Shown: positions 1-9,640, counted from the stretch's first letter. The stretch: DNA of 62,001 bases from Frigidibacter oleivorans (GCF_003993775.1 NZ_RJRZ01000022.1:1-62001); one strand, 5' to 3'. The notes: generated by a model from the sequence alone, not told the origin. Program-made: numbers and translations.

Positions 1-158
1 TGGGGCAGAAGGTCAGTGCCGGCGACCTGATGCTGACGCTGGAGGCGATGAAGATGGAAACCGGCATCCACGCCGACCGCAGCGCCACCGTCAAGGCCCT
101 CCACGTCACCCCGGGCACCCAGGTCGATGCAAAGGACCTGCTCGTCGAACTCGAGTGA
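1..158 (+). CDS. pyc: pyruvate carboxylase, C-terminal biotinyl domain (5' end outside window)
   Basis: Only the last 51 or so codons are inside the window. They carry the biotin-attachment motif EAMKMET, whose second Lys is the biotinylated residue, followed by a typical swivelling-domain ending (KDLLVELE) and a TGA stop at 156-158. The short tail right after the biotinyl domain matches alphaproteobacterial pyruvate carboxylase, which makes oxaloacetate from pyruvate and bicarbonate with ATP. An acyl-CoA carboxylase alpha chain would end similarly, so the choice of pyruvate carboxylase rests on recalled similarity. The next gene is convergent and only 13 bases away. Confidence 0.75.
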   Translation, partial: GQKVSAGDLMLTLEAMKMETGIHADRSATVKALHVTPGTQVDAKDLLVELE

Positions 159-171
159 CACGACCGGGGGC

Positions 172-1728
172 TCAGGCGGGGTGGAGCGCCCTCGGACTCT
201 CGTCCATCTGGGCGATCACGCGATCCAGCAGACGTTCCGTCAACCGGGCCCGGACCTCGGTGAAATCCGGGTTGTCCCAGAGGTTGTCGGTGTTTTCCGG
301 ATCCGCCTTGCGGTCGTAGAGCTCGCCCCAGCCCTCGCCCGCCGGCACGATCAGGGTCCAGTCCTCGGTCACGAGGGTCCTGATCCGGGCAGGCGCGCGG
401 TACCCCAGCCGCGCGCTGCTGTCGTTGAACTCCACCAGGACATCCGGGCGCGGCTCTGCCGCCGGGTCGCCGAGGACGGGCAGGAAGGACCGGCCCTGCA
501 TTCCGTTATAGGGCATGAGCCCGGCCCGTTCGAGGATCGAGGGCGCGATATCGACCGTCGATGTCAGCGCGGCGCAGCGGGGGCGCGGGTCCGGATCGGA
601 CGGATCGCTCCAGATCAGCGGCACCTTGTTGAGCGATTCCCGCATCCAGGGTCCCTTCAGGAGCAGGTCGCTGTCCCCGAGATAGTCGCCATGGTCCGAC
701 GTGAAGATCACGACCGTGTTCGCGGCCCGCCCCGATGCCTCCAGGGCGGCGAGGATCTCGCCCACCGCATCGTCGATCATGGTGATCATTCCCGCCGTCA
801 GGGCCATCGCCTCGCGCAGATGCTGCTCCGACGCGATGAAGGGGGACGTGCGGGTGGCCGGCGGCGTGCCGGCCTCGAAGGCGTCGTGGAGCCTTGCCAG
901 CGGCACGGGAGGCGACCTGTGATCGGCATAGCGCGTGCCGAGCTCGAACTGGTCGGGGCTGTACATGTCCCAATAGCGGCCCGGGGGGTTGAACGGGTGA
1001 TGGGGGTCGGGGAACGACACGAAGGTGAACAGCGGCTGCGCGGATCCCGCCTGATCCCTGAGATACCGGCTCGCCCGATCCCGGATATAGAACGTGGTAT
1101 ACGCCTCTTCCGGCATGTCGGGGCGCAGGGCCTGCCGCACCGTGTAGTCGTGCGGCAGCCCGCGCATCGGGTTGTCGGCCACATCGGGATAGGTGCGACG
1201 CAGCCACTGGCGGTAGTGTCCGCCGGCCTCGGTGCCGTGGTCCGTGACCATGTCGACGTGATCGTAGCCGTAATAGGGCAGCGGGATGTCATAGCCCCCC
1301 TCGCCCTGATACCGGCCCGGCTGCTCTTCCCCGTAGAGAGTCTCGTCGATCTTCCACGCTTCCGGGATCGGGCCGCCATCGTCCCTGGGCGGAAGTCTTC
1401 GCCCGATCATCGGCTGGAGGTGGGACTTGCCGATGGCCCCGGTCCGGTAGCCGGCCGCGCGCAGGACATCGACGAAGGTATTGGCTTCCACCGGAAGATG
1501 GCAGCCGTTGTAGCGCAGGCCGTGGGTCGTCGGGAACCGGCCGGTCATGAAGCTCGCGCGGTTCGGCATGCAGACCGGCGAGGCGACGAAATACTGGTCG
1601 AACGTGGTACCCCGCGCCGCAAGCCGGTCGATATTCGGCGTCTTCACCACGGGATGGCCATTGCAGCCGAGCCAGTCCCAGCGGTGCTGGTCGGTCATGA
1701 TGACGAGAAAATCGGGGCGGTCGGTCAT
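172..1728 (-). CDS. sulfatase-family hydrolase (alkaline phosphatase superfamily)
   Basis: A 518-residue cytoplasmic protein with no signal peptide. The N-terminus carries a metal-binding Asp (MTDQ, Asp13). The formylglycine site reads C-M-P-N-R at residues 53-57, followed by ASFMTGR; this fits the CxPxR maturation signature, with Asn where Ser is usual. The second metal motif SDHGDYLGD lies near residue 344-352. The family hydrolyses sulfate esters (choline sulfate, aryl sulfates) or phosphonate/phosphate monoesters; the substrate cannot be read from sequence. The start is supported by AAGGAG six bases before the ATG. It lies downstream of a TAXI-TRAP importer on the same strand, which suggests it works on the imported compound. 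A small GCCCGTG/CACGGGC hairpin lies at 1841-1855 upstream of it. Confidence 0.85.
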   Translation of the reverse strand: MTDRPDFLVIMTDQHRWDWLGCNGHPVVKTPNIDRLAARGTTFDQYFVASPVCMPNRASFMTGRFPTTHGLRYNGCHLPVEANTFVDVLRAAGYRTGAIGKSHLQPMIGRRLPPRDDGGPIPEAWKIDETLYGEEQPGRYQGEGGYDIPLPYYGYDHVDMVTDHGTEAGGHYRQWLRRTYPDVADNPMRGLPHDYTVRQALRPDMPEEAYTTFYIRDRASRYLRDQAGSAQPLFTFVSFPDPHHPFNPPGRYWDMYSPDQFELGTRYADHRSPPVPLARLHDAFEAGTPPATRTSPFIASEQHLREAMALTAGMITMIDDAVGEILAALEASGRAANTVVIFTSDHGDYLGDSDLLLKGPWMRESLNKVPLIWSDPSDPDPRPRCAALTSTVDIAPSILERAGLMPYNGMQGRSFLPVLGDPAAEPRPDVLVEFNDSSARLGYRAPARIRTLVTEDWTLIVPAGEGWGELYDRKADPENTDNLWDNPDFTEVRARLTERLLDRVIAQMDESPRALHPA

Positions 1729-1907
1729 CGGTCACTCCTTGTCGTCGGGCGGGGGCCGTTCCGGGGCAGCCGCGCGGGGCAGCGATGGCCCCGGGGACAG
1801 GCCCGAGGGGATCACTCCGGCAGACTACCCCGCGGGGCCGGCCCGTGCCACGGGCGGCGCGGCGAGAACCGTGTTCGCGCGCCGCCCCGGCCTGTCATCC
1901 GCGCCTG

Positions 1908-4259
1908 TCAGGTCGTCAGGTCCAGCCGCCTCGCCCCGGCCCTGACGCCCAGGTAATGGGCCACCAGCACCGCCAGTCCGGCCGCCGTGGCGATACCGTG
2001 CACCACCGGGTCATGCAGGATGATCCCCACCGCCAGCGCCAGACGCAGCGCCACCTGCCATGCCCCCAGCCGGGCAAAGTCGAAGGCGGTGAGCGCGCTG
2101 GCCAGCAGGTAGAGCGCGATGGTGAGCCGCAGGATCAGCAGCACCAGGTTCACGACGTCGACCGTACCATCATAGCCCGGCAGATAGACGATGCCGCTGG
2201 CCTGCGGATCGAGAACGGCCTGCGGGATCAGCAGAAGCTCGGGATAGGCCGCGAAGATGAACGGGATGACGAACATCACGATCCCCGAGCGCACTGCGGA
2301 CAGGCCGGTCATGATCGGATCGGCCTTGGTGATGGAGGCGGCGGCATAGGCCGCCAGCGCCACCGGCGGCGTGATGGCCGAGGCCGCGGCGAAGTAGAAG
2401 ATGAACATGTTCGCGGTGAAGAGCGACACGCCCAGTCCGGCCAGCACCGGCCCCATCAGCAGCGATACGTTGATGAAGGCCGGCGCCGCGGGCATGCCCA
2501 TGCCCAGCAGGATGGCCAGCAGCATCGTCACCGCCAGCGCCAGGAACTGGAAGAAACCCGCGCCCCCTTCGCCGAGGTTGAGGCTGTTGAGCCACTGCAG
2601 CACGTCGAGCGAAATGTAGAAGGGCATTCCGGTCATCTTCAGGCTGAAGTCGATGATCGTCACCACGAGGAACATCAGGTAGAGCGTCGCGATCAGGCCG
2701 CCCGCATCGGACAGCGCGTCGATCAGCTTGCGCGGCGCGGCCCGCATCGCCGGGTCGAGGAACAGCAACCCCATCAGCAGCAGCACCGCCCACCATCCGG
2801 CCCCGCCGACGTCGCCGGCCGCGTTCTGCAGGAGTTGCAGCACCCAGGGCAGGTCCCGCGCGATGCAACCGGCTCCGGTGACCGTCCGCTCGGCGCCGAG
2901 AAGCGTGCCGAGCAGACCGCAGCCCACGGTTTCCTTCGGGGTCAGAAGCAGGGCGGTGATAAGGACGATGGGCGCGAAGATCATGACCAGGTTCAGGATG
3001 TCCTGGCGGCTCATGTGCATCTCGTCGGTGAATTCGCCCACCGCCTGGATGTTCTGCCGGCGCGCCTGGAAGACGACCGTGAGGAACAGGCAGAAGAAAT
3101 AGGCGATGGCGGGGATCAGCGCGGCGACGATCACGTCGCGGTAGGGCACCGCCGTCATCGAGGCCAGGATGAAGGCCGCCACGCCCATCACCGGCGGCAT
3201 CACCGCGCCGCCGGACGAGGCCGCGGCCTCGATCCCGCCTGCGAAGGTGCGCGAGAAGCCGCGCTTCAGCATCATCGGGATGGTCAGCACGCCGGTGGAC
3301 AGCACGTTGACGACCGGCCCGCCCGAAATCGTGCCGAACATGGCCGAGGACACGACCGCGGCATGCGCGGGACCGCCGCGGAGCGAGCGTGTCCAGCGGA
3401 AGGCCAGCTTGATCAGCGACTGGCCGCCGGCCGACACGCCGAAGAGCGCGCCGAGGATGAGATAGGGAAAGATCTCGTTCAGGACGATGGCCATGAACCG
3501 CCCCAGCAGGCCCGAGGCATTGCTGGTCAGGATGTCGTGGACCCGCGAATAGCCATCCGCCAGCGTGCGGGGTTCGCCGCCCAGCTTGGTCACGAGATAC
3601 TTGTTAAGGCCGTCGGCGCCGAAGAAGTACCACACGCCGATGGTGGTGAAGGTCCATCCCACCACCACGATCGCCACGATCACCAGCGGCAGGCCCCAGA
3701 CCTTGACCGCATAGGCGAGGAACACGGAAATCGCGATGCCGATGATGGGGACGAGCCAGCCGCCCAGCGTGTTCAGGCATTGCGGATCATCGACCGTCGA
3801 GGGCTCGGGCATGCCGAACAGTGCGGCATTTTCCTTCTCGATCCGCAGGGCTTCCTCGATCAGCCGCGCCCGGTCGCCGGTGATCTGGTCGGCAAGGCAG
3901 ACCGACTGGATCTCGTTCAGATAGGCGAGCGACACTGCAGCCGCCATCGCCACCAGCGCGATGTCAAGCGCCAGCGCCAGCGGCTTGCGCTGCCCCTCGC
4001 GCTTGCGGGTGTTCACCTGGCGCAATGCCACGATCAGCATCATCACGAAGAAGGCGGCCGGGTAGAAATACTCGTAGGGGAAGCGGCGGATGCGGATCGC
4101 GGTCTGGCCGGTCAGGTCGGCCACCAGGGCGTCGAGCCCCGGTATGCCCGGCATGGCGTTGAAAAGCCCGACCACGACAAAGGCGAAGGCCAACCAGTAG
4201 GCGAGGCGCATCGTGAAAGACGAGGTCGCGACTTCCGCGGATGAGGCTGAGGCAGTCAT
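1908..4259 (-). CDS. TRAP transporter fused permease (4TM/12TM, DctQM fusion)
   Basis: A 783-residue inner-membrane protein that joins the small (DctQ-like) and large (DctM-like) TRAP subunits, the arrangement typical of TAXI-type systems. It is hydrophobic throughout. It carries the glycine-rich DctM signatures GTISGGPVVNV and, further on, MGMPAAPAF. A hydrophilic stretch near residues 125-170 (EEALRIEKENAALF) separates the first helices from the DctM core. Length is greater than the roughly 650-700 common in the family and than the 698-residue paralogue at 56933-59029. It follows the TAXI binding protein at 4336-5379 by 76 bases and should form one Na+- or H+-driven importer with it. The ligand is unknown. 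Confidence 0.9.
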   Translation of the reverse strand: MTASASSAEVATSSFTMRLAYWLAFAFVVVGLFNAMPGIPGLDALVADLTGQTAIRIRRFPYEYFYPAAFFVMMLIVALRQVNTRKREGQRKPLALALDIALVAMAAAVSLAYLNEIQSVCLADQITGDRARLIEEALRIEKENAALFGMPEPSTVDDPQCLNTLGGWLVPIIGIAISVFLAYAVKVWGLPLVIVAIVVVGWTFTTIGVWYFFGADGLNKYLVTKLGGEPRTLADGYSRVHDILTSNASGLLGRFMAIVLNEIFPYLILGALFGVSAGGQSLIKLAFRWTRSLRGGPAHAAVVSSAMFGTISGGPVVNVLSTGVLTIPMMLKRGFSRTFAGGIEAAASSGGAVMPPVMGVAAFILASMTAVPYRDVIVAALIPAIAYFFCLFLTVVFQARRQNIQAVGEFTDEMHMSRQDILNLVMIFAPIVLITALLLTPKETVGCGLLGTLLGAERTVTGAGCIARDLPWVLQLLQNAAGDVGGAGWWAVLLLMGLLFLDPAMRAAPRKLIDALSDAGGLIATLYLMFLVVTIIDFSLKMTGMPFYISLDVLQWLNSLNLGEGGAGFFQFLALAVTMLLAILLGMGMPAAPAFINVSLLMGPVLAGLGVSLFTANMFIFYFAAASAITPPVALAAYAAASITKADPIMTGLSAVRSGIVMFVIPFIFAAYPELLLIPQAVLDPQASGIVYLPGYDGTVDVVNLVLLILRLTIALYLLASALTAFDFARLGAWQVALRLALAVGIILHDPVVHGIATAAGLAVLVAHYLGVRAGARRLDLTT

Positions 4260-4335
4260 GGGAGCGCCTTTTTCGTAATCCGACGGTCATGTGCCGACCG
4301 CCGGTTTCTGCGATGATGTCGGGATCGGGTCGGGA

Positions 4336-5379
4336 TCAGGGCTTTGCGCAGTCCGGGACCGTGTATCCGGCCTCTTCCCACGCGGCGACCGCGCCCGGGT
4401 GATACTTGATCGGGTTCGGGCCGCACATGCCGGTGTCTTCCGCATCGATGGCGCCCAGCAGGACATAGCGCATGTAGGGCGCCTTGGTCTCGAAGGTCTC
4501 GAGGTTGTCCAGGAACAGCGCCGTCAGGGCCTTGGCCGTGTCGAAATCCATCTCCGAATTCACCACGACGGCCCCTGCCGTTGCCGGGCCGCGCCAGATC
4601 TCATCCTCCGACTGGATGGTCACGCCTTCCTGCCGGGGAAGCTCGGACACCGGAATCTCGAAACCGACGGTGCCGGGGCTGGCAAGGTACTTCTGGAACG
4701 GTTCGCTCTCATATGCCTCCCGGGGCACGGAATAGAGCGTCATGGCCCCCGCAGCCGCGGCCTGGGTCAGGCGGTCGTCGGGGAAATAGATCGGCAGCAC
4801 CATGCCGTCGCCCGACCCGTCCGCGATGAACTGCGACATCTGCCCCCAGTTCGACTGCACGCCTTCATAACCCTTGCCGTCTTCCAGTCCGGCGATGATC
4901 TGGATCATCGCCCGGGCGTTGGCCAGGGCACCGCCGGAGGGCGGCCCGTTGATGATCCGCTTGCCCTCGAGGCTGTCCCAGCCCGACACGCCCGAGCTGT
5001 TGTAGGCATACAGGCCCATCGCGCCGAGACTGACCGTGAAGAGCGCCGAGACCTTGCCGACCAGCTCGGTCCCGCCTTCGGCCCCGATCGAGGCATAGGG
5101 ACCTGCGCCCCGCGACAGAAGGAACGGCGCGATCAGCGGCACGGGGGCCACGTCGGTCGTGCCCCGGGCCACATTGACGAGCGAGTCGGTCAGCGTCTGC
5201 CCGTCCTGCACCTGGAAATCCGCGATGCCCGCGGCACTGGCAAGCTCGGCCAGGGTCATGATGGTGGTCAGGGGCGAACTGCCCGGATTGGAGCCCTCGG
5301 CCGTCATGGTCTGGGCATGGACCGCGAAGCCGGCGAACGAGGCCAGGGCGGCGGCGGCGAGTGTGGCGGTTGTCTTCAT
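4336..5379 (-). CDS. TAXI-family TRAP transporter solute-binding protein
   Basis: A 347-residue periplasmic binding protein. The first 23 residues form a Sec signal peptide ending VHA-QT. The body has TAXI features: a GSNPGSSP ligand-loop near the mature start, a TTDVAPVP segment, a GPPSGGA loop, and the family-typical ending HPGAVAAWEEAGY. The start is backed by a GGAGG about 7 bases upstream. It delivers its ligand to the fused permease encoded immediately downstream. Placed after a metallo-hydrolase gene and before a sulfatase gene, it probably imports an acid or ester handled by those enzymes; this is inference. Confidence 0.9.
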   Translation of the reverse strand: MKTTATLAAAALASFAGFAVHAQTMTAEGSNPGSSPLTTIMTLAELASAAGIADFQVQDGQTLTDSLVNVARGTTDVAPVPLIAPFLLSRGAGPYASIGAEGGTELVGKVSALFTVSLGAMGLYAYNSSGVSGWDSLEGKRIINGPPSGGALANARAMIQIIAGLEDGKGYEGVQSNWGQMSQFIADGSGDGMVLPIYFPDDRLTQAAAAGAMTLYSVPREAYESEPFQKYLASPGTVGFEIPVSELPRQEGVTIQSEDEIWRGPATAGAVVVNSEMDFDTAKALTALFLDNLETFETKAPYMRYVLLGAIDAEDTGMCGPNPIKYHPGAVAAWEEAGYTVPDCAKP

Positions 5380-5437
5380 GAGTGTTCCTCCCTAAAGCCG
5401 GATCGCGCCGGCGACGAAAAGCCGAACCGGCGCGCGA

Positions 5438-6327
5438 TCACCCGCGCGCCGTCTCCCCCGAAAAGATCGCGACAGACGCGCCAAAGCGGATGACGGTCAG
5501 GTCGCGGGCCACCAGAACGGGCCCATCATATTCCAGCCCGACCTCGTCCAGCACCTCGCCGAGGCTAGGCGGCTCGGGCGCCTTCAGGACCACATGGGTC
5601 AGGATCGCGGCCTTGGGCCGGATCTGCGCGAACACCCGGCCCACCTCGCGCGGGGTGATGTGGTGTTCCAGAACCGTGCGCACATGCGGGTCCCGTGCCA
5701 TCACTTCGGCGCGCGCCATGGCGACCTCGTGAACCAGCACATCCGCGCCTTCGGCGTGCCGGACGAGGTTCTCGCTGTAGCGGGTGTCATGGCTGTGAAC
5801 GAAGACATGCCCCCCGTATTCGACCCGATACCCGAAGGCCGGCTTCACGAAATCCCCGTGATCGACCTCGAAGGCGATGATGCGCAACCCGTTCTCGTCG
5901 AAGACGACGCCTTCGGAAATGACGCCGACATCGACGCGCTGCAGGTCGGGGTCGATCTCCTGTCGGCCACACGGATGGTCCGGTCGCCGCTCATGAAGGC
6001 CCACAGCCCGTCCACGACCTCGCGCACGCCCTCGGGACCGACGACGCGAAGCCGCCTGCGGCGCGCGCCCCAGGGGGCGGGGATCGCGCCGGTCATGACA
6101 AGATCGGGCAGCGCCGCGTAATGGTCGGAGTGGAAATGGGAGATCAGCACCGCATCGATGCTGCCGGCCGGAACGCCGATCTGCGCGAGTCGCACCACGG
6201 CGCCGCGGCCGCAATCGAGCAGGACGCGCAGCCCGCCCGCCTCGATCAGCGTGCTCGTGCCGAACTTGTGGAGGTCGGGCATGGGGGTGCCCGTCCCGAG
6301 CAGCGTGATCTTCATCGGCGGGTTCAC
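5438..6327 (-). pseudogene. metallo-beta-lactamase-fold hydrolase, frameshifted
   Basis: The N-terminal half (from 6327) carries GTGTPMPD and the zinc motif HFHSDH at about residues 64-69, as in the RNase Z/arylsulfatase-like metallo-beta-lactamase hydrolases. This frame runs off into nonsense after RTIRVAD. The remainder continues cleanly in another frame, from QEIDPDLQRV through DTRYSENL, LVHEVAMA and HHITP to the stop at 5438. The switch falls at about 5957-5962 and is explained by one missing base (or two extra). It is either a real mutation or an assembly error. I favour the GTG start at 6327 because GGAGG lies 5 bases before it; a GTG at 6339 and an ATG at 6315 are alternatives. It lies between two TRAP systems on the same strand. 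Confidence 0.75.
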
Positions 6328-6443
6328 AGGGTCCTCCACAAACGCGATCTGCCTGACATTCTGACATCCTCCCGGGTATTGACGGAGCTTCCGCTCCGGG
6401 GCCTTTCATCGCCTCGCTATCGCCGGACCTCCCTTGTCCTGCC

Positions 6444-7766
6444 CTAGCCGGACCAGACATCGACGAGCCAGAAGCTCAGCGCGGGAAAGGCGATCAGCAG
6501 CCCGATGCGGACGAATTCCGACGCGATGAACGGCACGGTTCCGCGGAAGATCGCCGAGGTCGGGATCTCCTTGGCGATCGCGGAAATGATGAACAGGTTC
6601 AGACCGACGGGCGGGGTTATCATTCCCAACTCCACGACCACGAGCGTCAGGATCCCGAACCAGAGCGCCTGCTGTTCGGGCAGAAGGCCGAAATCGAGGC
6701 TCATCATCGTCGGAAAGAACACCGGCACCGTGAGCACGATCATCGACAGGCTGTCCATCACGCAGCCCATGACGAGGTAGAAGGCCACGATCAGCAGCAG
6801 GACGGTCGTCGGCGCGATCTCTGCGGCCGTGAACCAGTCCGCCAGGGTCGTCGGCACGCGGGACAGGGCCATCGCGACATTGAAGATGTCGGCGCCGAAC
6901 AGGATGACGAAGATCATCGCGCTGGTCGCCGCCGTCTCGACCAGGCTTTCGATCAATGCGTCCAGTGACAGGGTGCGCGTGAACACGCCCACGACGGCAA
7001 TCAGCACCACACCGATGGATGCCCCCTCGGCCGGCGTGAAGAAGCCCCCGTAGATCCCGCCCAGAACGACGACGAAGATGCCGACGATATGCCAGATGCT
7101 GCCCAGGCTGCGCAGCCGGGTCTGCAGGCTCGCCCGCTCCTGCAAGGGGGCGGCGTCGGCGAAGACCCGCACATAGATCGCGATGGCGATGATGAAGCCC
7201 AGGACCGCCAGCACGGCGGGGACCGTGGCCGCAAGGAACAGCTTGACGATGTTCTGCTCGGTCAGCAGCGCATAGATGATCAGCACGATCGAGGGCGGGA
7301 TCAGGATGCCCAGCGTGCCGCCCGCCGCCAGCGCGCCGGACGACAGCGCACCGCTGTAATGGTGCTTGCGCATTTCGGGCAAGGCGACCTTTGCCATGGT
7401 CGATGCGGTGGCGATGGACGAGCCGGAAATGGATCCGAACATGGCGCAACCTGCGACCGCGGCCATGGCAAGGCCGCCGCGCCAATGCCCGATCCACGCG
7501 TTCGAGGCTGCGAACAAGGCCGTCGAAATGCCGGTATGGGTCGCCAAATGCCCCATGAGGATGAACAGGGGCACGATTGCCAGATCGTAGGACAGGAACT
7601 TGTCGGTCCAGCCCGTGGACACATAGGCCTGCAGACTCGAGGAACTGGACAACAGGATGTAGCCGATCGCACCGACGGCGCCCATGGCCAGTCCGATCGG
7701 TGCGCGCAGGACAATTGCTGCGAGGAGGAGCAGGACGAGAATGCCTGCGACGAGAGTCGGATCCAT
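6444..7766 (-). CDS. dctM: TRAP transporter large permease subunit (DctM)
   Basis: A 440-residue polytopic membrane protein, the usual size for DctM. It starts MDPTLVAGIL and has DctM family motifs such as GSISGSSIATA and GTLGILIPPS. The start at 7766 lies two bases after the dctQ stop (TGA CC ATG), so translation is probably coupled. The open frame continues upstream of this ATG but that part is a shadow of dctQ. With the DctQ and DctP genes upstream it forms a complete TRAP importer for a carboxylate-type substrate. Confidence 0.92.
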   Translation of the reverse strand: MDPTLVAGILVLLLLAAIVLRAPIGLAMGAVGAIGYILLSSSSSLQAYVSTGWTDKFLSYDLAIVPLFILMGHLATHTGISTALFAASNAWIGHWRGGLAMAAVAGCAMFGSISGSSIATASTMAKVALPEMRKHHYSGALSSGALAAGGTLGILIPPSIVLIIYALLTEQNIVKLFLAATVPAVLAVLGFIIAIAIYVRVFADAAPLQERASLQTRLRSLGSIWHIVGIFVVVLGGIYGGFFTPAEGASIGVVLIAVVGVFTRTLSLDALIESLVETAATSAMIFVILFGADIFNVAMALSRVPTTLADWFTAAEIAPTTVLLLIVAFYLVMGCVMDSLSMIVLTVPVFFPTMMSLDFGLLPEQQALWFGILTLVVVELGMITPPVGLNLFIISAIAKEIPTSAIFRGTVPFIASEFVRIGLLIAFPALSFWLVDVWSG

Positions 7767-7768
7767 GG

Positions 7769-8308
7769 TCAGTGTCCAACCTCGCTTACCGCTTCCCGCG
7801 GGAGCAGCGTCGCCTGCGCGAAGGCAATCAGGCTTGCTGCGCCGGTTCCCAGGACCGACGGCACATAGGCCCACCAAACCGGAATCGACAGCAGCATCGT
7901 CTGGTCTCCATACGCCCGGATTTCCGCGAGGCCGTGGACCGTGAAATAGCACAGCGCCGCCCAGGCCAGTGCGAAGCCGATCAGCCAGATCCAGTCGATA
8001 ACGGCGCGGACGCGATAGGCGAGCCAGTTCGTGAACAGGTCGACCATCACATGGCCGCGCTTCAACTGGCACAGCGGCAGAAACAGGCCGGCCGCCCAGA
8101 CGCAGGACATCTCGACCAGTTCGAAGTCGCCGCGAACGCCCTGCAGGCCCAGAACACGCATCACGACCGAGACGGTGACCGTCAGCGCCACGCCGAACAC
8201 CACGGCACCGCCAAGCGCGGCAAGTATCCTGGCCAGCCTGTCCATCCAGGTCAGCAAGGGGGGATGCCCCACCCCCTGCCGAGGCCATATCGCTGCCCAG
8301 CTGGACAT
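7769..8308 (-). CDS. dctQ: TRAP transporter small permease subunit (DctQ)
   Basis: A 179-residue membrane protein with four predicted helices and the DctQ pattern: a first helix after MDRLARIL, then RGDFELVEMSCVWAAG, a short charged loop KRGHVMVDLF, and a final helix pair. The ATG at 8308 abuts the dctP stop (TAA ATG). An internal Met 21 residues further (MDRLAR) would give a more typical N-terminus and is a plausible alternative start. It couples DctP to DctM in the inner membrane. Confidence 0.88.
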   Translation of the reverse strand: MSSWAAIWPRQGVGHPPLLTWMDRLARILAALGGAVVFGVALTVTVSVVMRVLGLQGVRGDFELVEMSCVWAAGLFLPLCQLKRGHVMVDLFTNWLAYRVRAVIDWIWLIGFALAWAALCYFTVHGLAEIRAYGDQTMLLSIPVWWAYVPSVLGTGAASLIAFAQATLLPREAVSEVGH

Positions 8309-9358
8309 TTACGCGCCCTGATCCAGGAGCGCATTCGCCCGCGCCAGGATCGCCGCCCCGTCATGGCCCGCGTCGTTCAGCTTGGCTTCCCAGGCGGCAT
8401 AGACCGGCAGGGCAGCCTCGGACCATCTGGCGATTTCCTCGGCCGGGATTTCAACGATCTCGTTGCCCTGCTTTTCGACCATGTCGCGGCCGACGGCCTC
8501 GAAGGCGTCGTAGGTCTTGCCGATGCGGCGCGACAGCTCGATGCCGGAATTGGCATCGATCACGCCGCGCAGATCGTCGGAAAGCCCTTCGTAGCTGGCC
8601 GCGTTCATCAGCAGAACGTTGGTATTGGCATAGAGGCCGCGGGCGCCGGGGGCTGCCTCGCTGGAAAACTTCGTCAGTTCCTGCAGCTTGAACGGCGGCA
8701 CGACCTCATAGGGAAGGCAGCAACCGTCGATGACGCCGTTGCTGAGGCCGACGACCATCTCGGTCACCGGGAAGAACACCGGTTCTGCGCCCAGCGACGC
8801 GAGCAGGTCGCCCATGCCGGCATTCGGGCTGCGGATCTTCTTGCCCGCCAGATCGCTGGCAGAGCGAACGGGGTTGTCGCGCATGTGCAGCTTGCCGCCA
8901 TCGTGGCTCCAGAAGGCGAGCGGCTTCATGCCGGCGAATTCGTCGCCGCCGAACTCGTCCATCAGCCTGTGCAACGCGACCGAGGTTTCTTCGGCATGCT
9001 TGGCCAGGAACGGCAGGCCCATGGTCTCGGCCACCGGATAGCGGCCCGGCGTATAGGTCGGCAGCGCCCAGGCGATGTCGACGATGCCCTTCTTGACCTG
9101 TTCGACAAGTTGCGGGGGCTTGCCGCCCATCTGCATGGCCGGGAAAAGCTGAACCTCGATGGCACCTTCCGATGCCGCGGCTAGCTCCGCCGCCCAGGGT
9201 TCGAAGAACTGCGCGTGCATCGGCGCGACCGGCGGCAGGAAGTGGTGCAGGCGCAGGGTGACTTCTGCGGCGGACGCACGCCCGACGATCGCAGGGGTTG
9301 CGATTGCAGCCCCCAGCCCTGCGAGCACCAGACGGCGCGACGGGGTGAATGATGACAT
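8309..9358 (-). CDS. dctP: DctP-family TRAP transporter solute-binding protein
   Basis: A 349-residue periplasmic protein. The N-terminus has twin arginines (PSRRLVLAG) followed by a hydrophobic run and an alanine-rich cleavage site (GRASA-AE), so export by Tat is likely. The body is a DctP fold with an Arg-Ser-containing loop (DLAGKKIRSP) and a hinge region (NGVIDGCCLP). The ATG at 9358 is preceded by GGAGGA at good spacing, which excludes the longer open frame. It is the first gene of dctPQM and faces the pcaHG genes across a 490-base divergent region, so aromatic or dicarboxylate import is likely but unproven. Confidence 0.9.
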   Translation of the reverse strand: MSSFTPSRRLVLAGLGAAIATPAIVGRASAAEVTLRLHHFLPPVAPMHAQFFEPWAAELAAASEGAIEVQLFPAMQMGGKPPQLVEQVKKGIVDIAWALPTYTPGRYPVAETMGLPFLAKHAEETSVALHRLMDEFGGDEFAGMKPLAFWSHDGGKLHMRDNPVRSASDLAGKKIRSPNAGMGDLLASLGAEPVFFPVTEMVVGLSNGVIDGCCLPYEVVPPFKLQELTKFSSEAAPGARGLYANTNVLLMNAASYEGLSDDLRGVIDANSGIELSRRIGKTYDAFEAVGRDMVEKQGNEIVEIPAEEIARWSEAALPVYAAWEAKLNDAGHDGAAILARANALLDQGA

Positions 9359-9610
9359 TTGCTTCCTCCTGGTGATTGCGGCCGGGTATCGTCGGCTGAT
9401 TCCGGCGGGCGAACGGGTGAGCCCTATGTGGTCTGCTCTGCGCCTGGCTGTTCGGCGGCCCCGCCCCGCGCAGGACCGGCCGCCACCGCGCGGCCCGCAA
9501 CTGCAATCAGGATGCGTGAAACCATTCCCCCCTCCCGTGGCGATTGGCCTTGCGCCGAAGCAGCTTGCCGCGCCCAAGGAGCCGCGGCAGACTGGTCCGG
9601 TCGTTAAAAA

Positions 9611-9640
9611 ATCATATAGCTATCTTTTTAATATAGCGCA
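9611..9640 (-). promoter_or_regulatory. AT-rich promoter/operator candidate for dctPQM
   Basis: An AT-rich island contains the perfect 8-base palindrome ATAGCTAT at 9616-9623 and a second ATATAGC at 9631-9637. The 7-mer TATAGCT (9615-9621) recurs in the pcaH promoter and upstream of the enoyl-CoA hydratase gene, which suggests a common regulator. Confidence 0.4.

Noticed and set aside
1785-4244. A plus-strand frame of about 819 codons opposite the fused TRAP permease
   Set aside because: Its composition is that of an antisense frame to a hydrophobic protein; the permease on the minus strand has clear family motifs.
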